Assembly: GCA_903854475.1 (NCBI GenBank)
Contig: CAINWP010000329.1
Span: forward strand, 1 to 33,224
Source: an uncultured Verrucomicrobiota bacterium
Lineage (GTDB): Bacteria; Verrucomicrobiota; Verrucomicrobiia; Limisphaerales; UBA9464
Length of the DNA stretch: 33,224 bases
Direction: 5' to 3'
How positions within the stretch are numbered: the stretch's first letter is position 1; each line of letters opens with the position of its first letter. The translations under genes were made by a program, and so were the position numbers. This document shows positions 1 to 8,172 of the stretch, one piece after another. Below the pieces are notes generated by a model that was not told the origin of the DNA, did no database searches, and was given only the letters and a program-made list of their open reading frames with translations.

Positions 1-2
1 CA

Positions 3-1384
3 GTCACCAATGCCTTTCGGCCTGTTGTGGTGTTGTTACTCATGCCATGAGCGAAAACCACTCCCTGCTCCGGGTCGTCACCAATGCCTTTCGGCCTGTT
101 GTGGTGTTGTTACACGCTTACGTCGGCCTGACTTTCGCCTGCACCCAGGGGTCACCAATGCCTTTCGGCCTGTTGTGGTGTTGTTACCTACAACTCCCGA
201 GCCCGGATCGCATTGGACATCGTCAGTCACCAATGCCTTTCGGCCTGTTGTGGTGTTGTTACCCGAAAGTGACAGCCATCCAATTCATTGCATGAGAGGT
301 CACCAATGCCTTTCGGCCTGTTGTGGTGTTGTTACGTCTGGGGTGCGGATTTAAGATCGATTTCACCACCACCACGTCACCAATGCCTTTCGGCCTGTTG
401 TGGTGTTGTTACCCCATCGACGTACCTCAGTACCGCAGTCACCCCGCGATCAGTCACCAATGCCTTTCGGCCTGTTGTGGTGTTGTTACTGAAGCAATGC
501 GCTAGCAATAGGCACGCAGCCTATTGTGTCACCAATGCCTTTCGGCCTGTTGTGGTGTTGTTACTGAGGAAATGGTGCTCTGGCGCGGGATGCCGGTTGA
601 CGGTCACCAATGCCTTTCGGCCTGTTGTGGTGTTGTTACGCCACCGTCAACAGCTGCGGCCGCTTCTCTCCGATGCGTGTCACCAATGCCTTTCGGCCTG
701 TTGTGGTGTTGTTACTGAACCATATTGCTGACACCAGCAAAAAGGTCGGCGAGTCACCAATGCCTTTCGGCCTGTTGTGGTGTTGTTACGAGGTAGAAAC
801 CTGTTGGGCGCTATACTGCGAAGGCTTGTCACCAATGCCTTTCGGCCTGTTGTGGTGTTGTTACTCCACCTGAAGGATCCGGGCTTACGTCCTATGTCCG
901 AGTCACCAATGCCTTTCGGCCTGTTGTGGTGTTGTTACGCTGTCATGCAGTCCATGGTTCCTATCCACGGCAAGCGTCACCAATGCCTTTCGGCCTGTTG
1001 TGGTGTTGTTACGTCCACTCCCAAGCGTGAGGCTGCTTTGCTTAGTGCCGGTCACCAATGCCTTTCGGCCTGTTGTGGTGTTGTTACGAGTGGAAGCGAG
1101 TGGGGATCTCCCCGGCGACCGGGTGTCACCAATGCCTTTCGGCCTGTTGTGGTGTTGTTACTAGGAGTACCCACTAAAGAGCAACGTCATTGGATTGGTT
1201 GTCACCAATGCCTTTCGGCCTGTTGTGGTGTTGTTACACGGCGCGCGGCGTGGACTTTGGATCGGCAAGCCTGGTCACCAATGCCTTTCGGCCTGTTGTG
1301 GTGTTGTTACGGCAGCAAGTCCTTAGTGCGTTTGGCTCCGTTAGGACGTCACCAATGCCTTTCGGCCTGTTGTGGTGTTGTTAC
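3..1384 (-). CRISPR. CRISPR array, 19 repeats of 37 bp, type III-B associated
   Basis: Nineteen identical 37-bp repeats (plus-strand sequence begins GTCACCAATGCC and ends GGTGTTGTTAC) start at 3, 77, 151, 226, 299, 376, 453, 528, 603, 679, 753, 828, 902, 976, 1051, 1125, 1201, 1274 and 1348. The 18 spacers are unique and 36-40 bp long. The first repeat starts 2 bases into the window, so the array probably continues to the left. No repeat is degenerate, so the old end is not visible. Read on the minus strand, the repeat contains GCC-GAAA-GGC, a short stem with a GNRA-type loop, and ends ATTGGTGAC, which resembles the usual ATTGAAAC 3' end. On that basis, and because cas1-cas2 lie just to the right and read toward the array, transcription is inferred to be on the minus strand with the leader at 1385-1588. 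The open frames across the array are artefacts of the repeat. Confidence 0.98.
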
Positions 1385-1588
1385 TGCGGGCCCTTTCTAC
1401 GCGCGGATCGAGAGGGTGCAAAGGACCAAAAGGATGGGAGCCCTTTTCGTTTTGTTCCCAAGACACGTCGAGGAAGGGCTGATGCATCGAAATTCGCGAA
1501 AAACTGGGAGAAATGACCGGGATGGGACACCCCCGATTTTGATACATTTTTGGTCGGGACCTGAGTTTGACGGTCCGGTATTTCGGGA
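1385..1588 (-). promoter_or_regulatory. putative CRISPR leader between cas2 and the array
   Basis: This 204-bp non-coding stretch joins the cas2 stop codon to the last repeat at 1348-1384. It has A/T-rich patches (around 1455-1470 and 1535-1555) and short inverted repeats, for example GGACC and GGTCC around 1557-1577. No convincing -35/-10 pair was found. It is called leader from position and inferred array direction only. Confidence 0.6.
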
Positions 1589-1981
1589 TCATACGAGGTA
1601 GCAGACCACCTGCTCGCTGCATATCATGGTTCCAGCCGTTCGAGTTTCCCGAGCTGCTCGCGCATCAAGGGTGTAGGCAACGACCCGGTCCTCCTTCGAA
1701 TCGATCGTCTCGAGCAGTAGCCCCCAGAAGCGCTCAAATTCCTCGGGCTTCAATCGGCACTCAAAGATGCTGTATTGCACGCGGACCCCAAAGTCCTCGC
1801 AAAGTTTGGCGACCCGGGCAAGGCGGCGGGGTTGGCTGATGTCATAGGCGACGAGAGTGAGCATCTGGCGGGGACCTGGCGGTTTTGAAATGTAGGGGAC
1901 CACCGGGAATGCCTTGTACCACCAGTCGTCGGACGGGCAGGGCGAGTTCTCGGGAGCCGAGCTGGATGGAGTTGCCATCAT
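1589..1981 (-). CDS. cas2: Cas2, CRISPR adaptation endoribonuclease-fold protein
   Basis: Cas2 forms the integrase complex with Cas1 that inserts new spacers. The core starts MLTLVAYDISQPRRLARVAK, with the conserved YDI strand and Asp, followed by FGVRVQYSIFECRL, the typical second strand; about 91 residues from that Met (position 1864). The frame is open for 39 more codons up to an ATG ATG at 1981, only 6 bp after the cas1 stop. Codon use there is GC-rich at third positions, and the other gaps in this operon are mostly short, so the longer start is reported. The extension contains DDWWYKAFPVVPY and matches nothing I recognise. If it is not translated, the gene is 1589-1864. It is the last gene of the operon, next to the array. 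Confidence 0.93.
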   Translation of the reverse strand: MMATPSSSAPENSPCPSDDWWYKAFPVVPYISKPPGPRQMLTLVAYDISQPRRLARVAKLCEDFGVRVQYSIFECRLKPEEFERFWGLLLETIDSKEDRVVAYTLDARAARETRTAGTMICSEQVVCYLV

Positions 1982-1987
1982 CCCGGT

Positions 1988-3112
1988 TCAGTTCATCAGG
2001 AACGGTTCGAAGCCGGACGGTTCCTTGAGAGCGGCCTTATAGAGAAGGCCCTGGTTTTCGAGTTGCTGGCGGAGGGTGGTCCGATGGCCCACCGCCTCGC
2101 TCAAAAAATGACGTTCCATGCGGCGCTCATACTGGAGGAAGAACCTGCGGCGTCCGTCCTTGTTGAGAAAGACTCCCCCGTCCCGCTGCTCGAAGTGATC
2201 CAGATTGAGAACTTTGTGGCTGAAAAGATCGAGGGCAAGGGCTTCGACCAGAAGCGGCCTGAATGGTTCGATCAGATCCAGCGCCAACGACCATCGGCCG
2301 TTTTCAGGCGTATGAAGGCAGCCTAGTGAGGGGTCGAGACCGTGGGCGTGGAGGAATGCCACCATTTCGTTGTAAATCAGGGTCGCGCCAAAGCTGATGC
2401 ACGCGTTGACTGCGTTTTTTGGCGGTCGAGTGCTCCGACGCTCGAATGGAAACGCCGCCGGTAGGAACTGCGCCCATGCGGAAAAGTAGCGAGCGGTCGT
2501 GGCGCCTTCGTAGCCTCGGATTTCATCCACCGACTCGCATTTGCGGATGGGTATGAAGGAAGATTCCATCCACCCCAAGGTGGCAGACAAGTTGGGAACC
2601 GAGGTAGACGGCAAGGCCGCCGCCGGAGTGATCGAAGATTCCGAATCCCCGTAATCATCTCCGATTGCCGATTCCAGCCGATCGCTGGTATCCGATTTCC
2701 GTGAGGCCGCCATCCGCTGCAGGATGCGGCGCTGATTGTAGAGCTTGGCAGAAACGATCTTCGCCGAAATCCCCCGGGCAAACGCGGGCTCCAAGGTGCG
2801 CCGGTACTGCTCCAAGCGCGCTTGGGCATGGGAGTTCAACGGTGGCAGGAAGCCCCCGAGGAACTCCCCGCTGTCGGCGAGGATGCTCACAGGAATGCCG
2901 GCGGACAGGACGGCAGCCAGAGCCTGCTGGGTCAACTGGACATGCTCAGAACAGATCAACCGATCCAAGTCACGCAGGGGAATATCTCGTCGAATGCCGG
3001 GCCCGTGTTCGTCATCGGGGGTTGAAACTTGGATCCGTTCCCCGACCAGGCGCACATAAGCTCCCGGTTGCACAATGCAGGCTGATGGCATGATTGCGTC
3101 AGCTTGCGTCAT
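1988..3112 (-). CDS. cas1: Cas1 CRISPR integrase
   Basis: Cas1 is the metal-dependent integrase of spacer acquisition. The N-terminal beta domain includes PGAYVRLVGERIQV and GIPVSILADSGEFLGGF. The C-terminal helical domain carries the metal-binding residues: Glu202 in GYEGATTARYF, His267 in GCLHTPENGR, and Asp279/Glu282 in LALDLIEPFRP (numbering from the ATG at 3112). Between the domains, roughly residues 138-180, is an unusual Ser/Asp-rich low-complexity stretch that makes the protein (374 residues) longer than the usual ~330. The start is uncertain: ATGs at 3127, 3112 and 3091 are all in frame. The 3112 start has AGG five bases upstream. It is followed by cas2 after 6 bp and preceded by a gap holding a CGGACGTCCG palindrome. 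Confidence 0.96.
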   Translation of the reverse strand: MTQADAIMPSACIVQPGAYVRLVGERIQVSTPDDEHGPGIRRDIPLRDLDRLICSEHVQLTQQALAAVLSAGIPVSILADSGEFLGGFLPPLNSHAQARLEQYRRTLEPAFARGISAKIVSAKLYNQRRILQRMAASRKSDTSDRLESAIGDDYGDSESSITPAAALPSTSVPNLSATLGWMESSFIPIRKCESVDEIRGYEGATTARYFSAWAQFLPAAFPFERRSTRPPKNAVNACISFGATLIYNEMVAFLHAHGLDPSLGCLHTPENGRWSLALDLIEPFRPLLVEALALDLFSHKVLNLDHFEQRDGGVFLNKDGRRRFFLQYERRMERHFLSEAVGHRTTLRQQLENQGLLYKAALKEPSGFEPFLMN

Positions 3113-3134
3113 TGCTGCCTGGCGCATGCATCTG

Positions 3135-3144
3135 CGGACGTCCG
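3135..3144. promoter_or_regulatory. CGGACGTCCG palindrome upstream of cas1 (candidate operator)
   Basis: A perfect 10-bp palindrome sits in the 108-bp gap between the CARF-wHTH gene and cas1. The same 10-mer occurs at 4802-4811 and 10806-10815, both also in gaps of this operon. The flanks TG on the left and G on the right are shared with the 10806 copy. Confidence 0.45.
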
Positions 3145-3235
3145 GGAACCTCCCGGCCTTGAAGTCGGACCGGCTGCATAGACGGGTTGATGGCCGGGGC
3201 CGACAAGGGCCTCCATGAAACAGTCAAAGGCGGGT

Positions 3236-4387
3236 CTATTTCAGGAAGATCATCGATGGCGGAACATCGAGTGCGCATCTGCCCTTGCTGGGTAGCACGT
3301 CGCACAGGAAGGCGGCCTCTCCCCCGGCGCGCAGCGCTTTCCTGCGGAGGTCCGAGAGCAGGCGGGTCATGTCTCGCTGATCGAGGTCGCGATCGAGCGA
3401 TCCATGATGCCTCCAGTCGGACCAATCCCGAGCAGGCGCCTCCTGGCGCAGCCGGAGGCGGAATTCGTTGAGGTCCACCAGCGCCTCGTCGTAGGAGCCG
3501 AGTCGAACCTCCCCTTCGCGGGCCCGAATAGCGAAGAACTGCAAAACCAGATGTTCGCGTGGGGACAAGTCCACGACGCGCCCGTTGACGACAACGCGCG
3601 GTCGGCTGGTCTCAACCTCAAGCCTCAGTTGCTGCCCAACCGTTGAGCGCACACCGTGCCGACACTGCTCCAACAGGCGTAGGAAGGAACCCGCCGGCTG
3701 GCCAAGTTCACGCTGAAACAGATTGCGGAGGGGGACGAATGGCACTTCGGCGATGGTGACTGCAGCCTTGGCGGGATCCACCGATTCACCGCGCCGATCC
3801 ACGATCGGAGGGCCCGGTTGGTCCGGAAACCAGAAGCCGGGCAACGACTCGTAAGGTTCACTCACCAGAACGTGAGTGAGCCGGTCGGTCTCACGCCCGG
3901 AAAGCGTGAGACAAGCGTAAAGCAAAGCCCCCATGGTCTTGCGGCCACCCGCAAGCGATGCGATCAGGATCGTATCGGGATTCTCCACAATCGACCGGAC
4001 CGTCTCGAGGAGGAAGTCAGCGGCCGCCTCGTTGTCGGATGGAGTTCGCAGGTCGGCAAGCTCCCGGGAAATCCCGCTTGCAGGATCAGCGGCCGTGATG
4101 ACGCGAAGATCGTCACCAGTTTCACCGAAACGTAGGCGGCCATGCAGATCCAAACCTTGGGCCTCTAGGCTCTGGCGCAGCGCTGCCCAGGGGGTGAGGC
4201 CGGCGAAGGATTCGGAGGGCCTGAAAAGCCGCCGCAATTCATCCCGACCCCGAGTGGTGGTCACGGCGATGATTCTTGTCGGGATGATGGGTTCCGAGCC
4301 ATCGGCTGGATGTGCCAGGGCCCAGACGGTTTCGGTTAGGATGGCCGGCGACATGCCGGTCACAGCGAGCAGGACGATTTCTGACAT
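3236..4387 (-). CDS. NE0113/SSO2081-like (Crn1-type) CARF protein with C-terminal winged helix
   Basis: This is a CARF-fold protein of the NE0113 (PF09623) family, which includes the cyclic-tetra-adenylate ring nuclease Sso2081 (Crn1). The N-terminal motif LLAVTGMSPAILTETVWAL and the motif SLAGGRKTMGALLYACLTL are family hallmarks. The Ser of GMSP and the Lys of GGRKTMG correspond to the Ser and Lys needed for Sso2081 activity, so it may cleave cA4. Beyond the CARF domain, about residues 260-365 (RVVVNGRVVDLSPREHLVLQFFAI, later RDMTRLLSDLRRKALRAGG) look like a winged helix-turn-helix, an extension that could bind DNA. The start chosen is the ATG at 4387 (MSEIVLLAVTG); an ATG at 4405 is six codons upstream. 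Its role as damper of the Cas10 signal, as ligand-sensing regulator, or both, is inference. Confidence 0.85.
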   Translation of the reverse strand: MSEIVLLAVTGMSPAILTETVWALAHPADGSEPIIPTRIIAVTTTRGRDELRRLFRPSESFAGLTPWAALRQSLEAQGLDLHGRLRFGETGDDLRVITAADPASGISRELADLRTPSDNEAAADFLLETVRSIVENPDTILIASLAGGRKTMGALLYACLTLSGRETDRLTHVLVSEPYESLPGFWFPDQPGPPIVDRRGESVDPAKAAVTIAEVPFVPLRNLFQRELGQPAGSFLRLLEQCRHGVRSTVGQQLRLEVETSRPRVVVNGRVVDLSPREHLVLQFFAIRAREGEVRLGSYDEALVDLNEFRLRLRQEAPARDWSDWRHHGSLDRDLDQRDMTRLLSDLRRKALRAGGEAAFLCDVLPSKGRCALDVPPSMIFLK

Positions 4388-4411
4388 GGCGTGCAGGGGG
4401 GGCATACTATC

Positions 4412-4762
4412 TCACGCCGCCGGTAGAGCGAGCGTTCGAATCTCCGGCAGCGCCTCGCGTCCAGCGATACCTTGGATGCCACCGTAGAGCATCGCTGTGT
4501 GGCTGATGGCCTTATTCAACTGCTGCTCGCGCTCCTTCCACTGGCGTGCGAAGGCACGCTGCTCGGCGTCCAGTTGGTCCCGCAGGCCAAGGAATGCCTC
4601 GACGATGGCCTTGATGTTCTGTCGGAAACCGGTGCCGCACAAGTGATCGTAGAGTGCTTGTACCTTGTTCGACTCAAGCTGTTCATGCATTCGATGGAAG
4701 ACAGCCTCAGTGAGGGGGATTTCGGCGCCGTACTTCAGACAGGTAATCGTGGCTTCAGTCAT
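4412..4762 (-). CDS. miniature DUF2130-like protein
   Basis: This 116-residue protein looks like the two ends of a DUF2130 protein joined together. The start, ITCLKYGAEIPLTEAVF, resembles the CPKCG-type zinc-ribbon start of the family, with the second Cys replaced by Tyr. The rest (VQALYDHLCGTGFRQNIKAIVEAFLGLRDQLDAEQRAFARQWKEREQQLN, then TAMLYGGIQGIAGREALPEIRTLAL) resembles the usual C-terminal end. The large central region of the family, normally bringing it to about 400 residues, is absent. The family assignment is from remembered patterns. DUF2130 has no firmly established biochemical function that I can name. It lies in the cas operon, 66 bp after the Can2-like gene and 24 bp before the Crn1-like start. 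It could be a deletion remnant that stayed in frame, or a small functional subunit. Confidence 0.7.
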   Translation of the reverse strand: MTEATITCLKYGAEIPLTEAVFHRMHEQLESNKVQALYDHLCGTGFRQNIKAIVEAFLGLRDQLDAEQRAFARQWKEREQQLNKAISHTAMLYGGIQGIAGREALPEIRTLALPAA

Positions 4763-4801
4763 GAACTTGGTATAGCTGAACGGATTAATTAAGACGGTCG
4801 C

Positions 4802-4811
4802 CGGACGTCCG
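4802..4811. promoter_or_regulatory. CGGACGTCCG palindrome between the Can2-like and mini-DUF2130 genes
   Basis: A perfect 10-bp palindrome in the 66-bp gap, 40 bp upstream of the mini-DUF2130 start. The stretch between it and the start is A/T-rich (AATTAATCC and TATACC on the minus strand), which would suit an internal promoter, but no clear -35/-10 pair was defined. Confidence 0.45.
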
Positions 4812-4828
4812 TGGAGGTCGGAGAGGGT

Positions 4829-6010
4829 TCAACCTGCGCGGGTTCGAGCCGTGGCTAGCGCCCGGAGCGATTCCAGAGAGGCCGGCTGGTTGGGATGGAG
4901 CAGGGCACGCCATCCGTCGCAGAGGTCGTTGCGGAGGATCACAGACAGGCCACGGCTGAGAGCAAATGCGCCGGCTTCCGCCGGCAGGGGTGTTACTCGG
5001 ACCGCTACCGCTTTCCCCAACAAGCCGCCGACCTCAGCGGTGTTGAGGAGATCTTCTTTCAGGGGTTTCAGCTCTTTGTCCCTCAATTCGTTGGTGATCT
5101 GTTCCAGTAACCCGCCCATCTCGGGGTCCAGTGGGCCGGTGGATTCCAAGCGGCGCCGCAATTGTCCGATCCGCGATTCAGCCGTGCGCCGGTGTTTGCA
5201 ATCCACGACCCAAAGCTTGCCACACCAGTTAAAAACGAGGTCGAGTTCACCCTCGTCCTGCCAGTGGCCGCGACCGGCACCGGATTTCAGGCGGATGCCG
5301 CGCTGCACCATGGGAACACCCAGATGGAGGATGACCGCGGCGGTGAGCAATTCGAGATCATCCCCGGCTCTCCCATCTGGCAATGGGACAGACGAGCGAC
5401 GGTTTAGCCATGCCCGCGGATCCGGTGCGTTCCCCCGTAGCAGGTCCAAGCGCAATGACGATTCGTTCAGTGTTTGGCCGGTGTCGCTCAGCGTGAGGCG
5501 TTCGCCTTCTCCGACAATCTCGGCAGCCTGCAACTGACACCGCAGCAATGCCAACGGATCGAGGTCTCGGGCCAAATGCGGGTTGAGCGAAAAACCAGGC
5601 TGTGGTTGCAGGTCAGAACCGACTGGGAGGAAAGGAAAGTTACGGAGGTCTCGTTCCAGGTAGAAGCAGGAGACGCCGTTCAGACGGCTCCACTCTGCCG
5701 CAGCCATGGCCATGAGTTTGTTGCCACCGGTGAGATTGAACCTGCAGTTGGCGCCGTCGAGCAGTTCGGCCTCGGCCACTGCGGCCATGGCCTGCATGAG
5801 TTTTCCAAAGTCGTCGTGCGGAGCCTCCACCAGACGGACGCCGCCGGGCATCAGATTCGTTGTCTGAAACAACTCCTTGAGCCGTTCTGCCGGCCCCCTC
5901 GACTCCGATTCCTCGGCAGAATGGAACAGCACTGCTCGGTGTGGCTTCAGTTCTAGGACCGCCAGCACCTGGGGCCAGATCTGACGGGAAGCTAAAGACA
6001 GGAGGGTCAT
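4829..6010 (-). CDS. Can2/Card1-like CARF nuclease (DUF1887)
   Basis: This protein combines a CARF sensor and a PD-(D/E)xK nuclease, as in Can2/Card1, which are switched on by cyclic tetra-adenylate to cut nucleic acid. The CARF ligand motif is FNLTGGNKLMAMAAAEW (residues 91-107). The nuclease domain shows Glu220 in GDDLELLTAAVILHLG, Asp257 in EGELDLVFNWCGKLWV, and the DCK triad (Asp270, Lys272) where many relatives have ECK. The length of 393 residues is near that of known members. It starts 9 bp after the HEPN gene stop, so the two are probably co-transcribed. The expected outcome is dormancy or death of phage-infected cells; substrate preference (DNA or RNA) cannot be read from sequence. 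Confidence 0.88.
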   Translation of the reverse strand: MTLLSLASRQIWPQVLAVLELKPHRAVLFHSAEESESRGPAERLKELFQTTNLMPGGVRLVEAPHDDFGKLMQAMAAVAEAELLDGANCRFNLTGGNKLMAMAAAEWSRLNGVSCFYLERDLRNFPFLPVGSDLQPQPGFSLNPHLARDLDPLALLRCQLQAAEIVGEGERLTLSDTGQTLNESSLRLDLLRGNAPDPRAWLNRRSSVPLPDGRAGDDLELLTAAVILHLGVPMVQRGIRLKSGAGRGHWQDEGELDLVFNWCGKLWVVDCKHRRTAESRIGQLRRRLESTGPLDPEMGGLLEQITNELRDKELKPLKEDLLNTAEVGGLLGKAVAVRVTPLPAEAGAFALSRGLSVILRNDLCDGWRALLHPNQPASLESLRALATARTRAG

Positions 6011-6019
6011 GGCGATGGC

Positions 6020-7300
6020 TCAGAAAAACCAGCTAGGTTCGAGTGGTGGCGTGGGCAAGCTCTCCCGTTGCAGGTCGAAGCCGAGGAATTCGCCGGCCAG
6101 CCGCTTCATTTGCTCGAAGCCGGAGACGCCGACGGGCTCGAGTCCATGGGCAAGAATGCTCGCGTTGCGCTTTGCAGTCGCAGCTCGCCACCGGCTTGCG
6201 GTTTTTCCTTCGGCATCTTGACGGTCGAGGTCGGTCACGATCGCCGTCACGCGGGGGTCGCCCACTGCATTCAATGCGCGGAAACACAGTTCCAGACTTA
6301 GCTTGATCTCCCCGTCCGGCCCCGGCTGGCATATTGACTGGGACCGGAGCGTTTCGGGTAGTTTTGCAACCTGCTCCGCGCGGCATCGGCCGTTTTGAAA
6401 ACAGCCATCGGATACTTCGGCCAGCCAAAGCTGACCCTGTAATTCCATGGCCCGATACAGCCGGGCCGCGGCGTCTTCGTGGCGGGCCTGCGCGGCGGTT
6501 CGCAGCGTGTTGTCGAGCAACTCAGGCAGTATCTCTGGGCCGGAGCCGGCCTCCGCGCAGCGTTCACAGCGAGCGAGCACCGCGGCCAGCCAGGGCACTG
6601 GGCCCCCGTCGCCCTGTGCCTCGAACATTGGCCGCAGTCGGCCTTGCGCCGTCTTGAGTAATCCCCTGGCCGAGGGGAAGTCGAGCCGTTGCCGCGCCGC
6701 TAACCCATCGGCCAAGGTAGCCATGGCCTCGAACCGCAGCGGTTGCGGCACCTGCGGGGCCACCTTTCGGAGTAGCCGGGCGACCTCATCGAATTGGTTG
6801 GCTGCCCAGAGGATGCCTGCCCATTCGATTTCCCGGAGGGCCAGCTCAGCCCACGGATTCGCCTGATAGTGGACCTTTTCCTGGCCCTCGACGGTGATGC
6901 CCAGACCACTTTTCTCCCGCTGGACGCCGCCCACATAGCTGAACTGCTTGAATAGTTCGGTGGCCGCGAGCACAAGGGCGGCACTCATGGTCTTGGTCCC
7001 ACCCGTGTAATCCACGAGCACCGATTCAGGAGCGACGCGGGCCTCGGCGAGGATGTCCGGGAGTTTGCGGCGAAGCGCTTGGTAGCAGGGCCCGATTTCC
7101 TCGAACCGCGCCACCTCGATAAAGCGCGGCATGGGATGCCAGTCGAGCTGCGTCTGGATGGAGTCGGCGTTGACTCGGCTGCTGGGCGAACAGAAATACC
7201 ACACGTGTACCGGGCGATGCTGCCGAAGCACATGCAGCACTGGCGCTGAAGAGCCCCCTACGGAGACGAGAGCGGCGGCTATGGGGATATTCGAACTCAC
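6020..7300 (-). CDS. Csm6-like CARF-HEPN ribonuclease (TIGR02710 family)
   Basis: This is a CRISPR-associated CARF protein of the TIGR02710/Cas02710 type. The motif VDYTGGTKTMSAAL (residues 96-109) is the ligand-binding signature of the family. The C-terminal half is helical and ends with the HEPN motif RNASILAH, Arg378-x6-His385, the active site of the Csm6/Csx1 RNases that are activated by cyclic oligoadenylate. Translation starts at a GTG whose GTGA overlaps the cmr1 stop codon, indicating translational coupling to the effector genes. The likely role is non-specific RNA cleavage when Cas10 detects foreign transcripts. The size of the ring ligand cannot be told from the sequence. Confidence 0.88.
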   Translation of the reverse strand: MSSNIPIAAALVSVGGSSAPVLHVLRQHRPVHVWYFCSPSSRVNADSIQTQLDWHPMPRFIEVARFEEIGPCYQALRRKLPDILAEARVAPESVLVDYTGGTKTMSAALVLAATELFKQFSYVGGVQREKSGLGITVEGQEKVHYQANPWAELALREIEWAGILWAANQFDEVARLLRKVAPQVPQPLRFEAMATLADGLAARQRLDFPSARGLLKTAQGRLRPMFEAQGDGGPVPWLAAVLARCERCAEAGSGPEILPELLDNTLRTAAQARHEDAAARLYRAMELQGQLWLAEVSDGCFQNGRCRAEQVAKLPETLRSQSICQPGPDGEIKLSLELCFRALNAVGDPRVTAIVTDLDRQDAEGKTASRWRAATAKRNASILAHGLEPVGVSGFEQMKRLAGEFLGFDLQRESLPTPPLEPSWFF

Positions 7301-8172
7301 ATCAAAGCTGATTGCTGAAGGAGTTGACCAATTCTCGTGGGGCGTGACTGATGGGTCCCATGGGCCAGTCGGTCGACAGCTGTTCGTAGATGATTCACGG
7401 TATTTCCAGTCACTTCTTGGCGCTCATCCCACATGGCAAGAATTCGGAAGCCGTCGGTGAAGGAGCGCACCGTAAGCCGCAATGGTGAAGTTTTGCGAGG
7501 CGGGGCCGGATCATCCCGGCCTTGCCTGACTGCCCCGAGGGGATAATTGATATCCTCCATCGCCTGGTGCGATATGGTCTCGGTGATGACCTTTCGGGCA
7601 CATTCAGCATCCGAGAAAACCTGATCGAGCAGATCGAATCTCAAAGAAGCGTCACCCAACAACTGCTCCAACTGTCCCCGAAACGCCGACACCTCAACAG
7701 GCGCATCGACCCAGCGGAACGATCCGCCACCGCGAGTGGTCCGTAGCCCGAGTGACCCGGCTAACAGCCAGCCCTTTAGCGAGCGCTCGAACTGCATCCT
7801 CCGGGGCTCCGAGAGGCCGCCTAACCGCTCCCCAATGACTAGTGTGAATGCCGAGCCGGCCGGAAAAGCGCAGCGCGGAGCGTTGGGACCACTACGGCCA
7901 TCTCGTCCCGCCGGCTTGTGAGGCAGGGTGGCCGGAAACGACGAGAGGTTGAACGTTTCCGGAAGGTCTGTGACCCTGACCACCACCCGGCTTGCCGACG
8001 TGTTGCCGTGAACACTGCCAAAGATCGACTGCTCGTCCTGATAGCTCCCGCCCAAGGCGCGGAACCACCAATGCAGCTGCCCTCTGATCGAAGCAGCCCT
8101 GATTTCCGGACGATCATCATAGGCTCCTCGGCTGAACAGGGGGGTTACGAACTTAACTTGATACCGATTCAT
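7297..8172 (-). CDS. cmr1: Cmr1, type III-B RAMP protein
   Basis: This RAMP-fold subunit belongs to the Cmr complex, where it sits toward the end that contacts the 3' part of the crRNA. The N-terminus reads YQVKFVTPLFSRGAYDDRPEIRAASIRGQLHWWFRALGG, with the Cmr1 pattern TPLF-x-G-RPEIR-x-SIRGQLHWWFR, followed by EQSIFGS and ASRVVVRV. The chosen start is the ATG at 8172, which overlaps the cmr6 stop as ATGA. The frame is open 31 codons further, but that part looks non-homologous. The 291-residue product is somewhat short for the family. The stop codon overlaps the GTG start of the HEPN gene. Confidence 0.95.
   Translation of the reverse strand: MNRYQVKFVTPLFSRGAYDDRPEIRAASIRGQLHWWFRALGGSYQDEQSIFGSVHGNTSASRVVVRVTDLPETFNLSSFPATLPHKPAGRDGRSGPNAPRCAFPAGSAFTLVIGERLGGLSEPRRMQFERSLKGWLLAGSLGLRTTRGGGSFRWVDAPVEVSAFRGQLEQLLGDASLRFDLLDQVFSDAECARKVITETISHQAMEDINYPLGAVRQGRDDPAPPRKTSPLRLTVRSFTDGFRILAMWDERQEVTGNTVNHLRTAVDRLAHGTHQSRPTRIGQLLQQSALM

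Noticed and set aside
10-1601. Long open frames with repeated MPFGLLWCCY and VTNAFRPVVVLL peptides
   Set aside because: They are translations of the CRISPR repeat in different frames, not a repeat protein.
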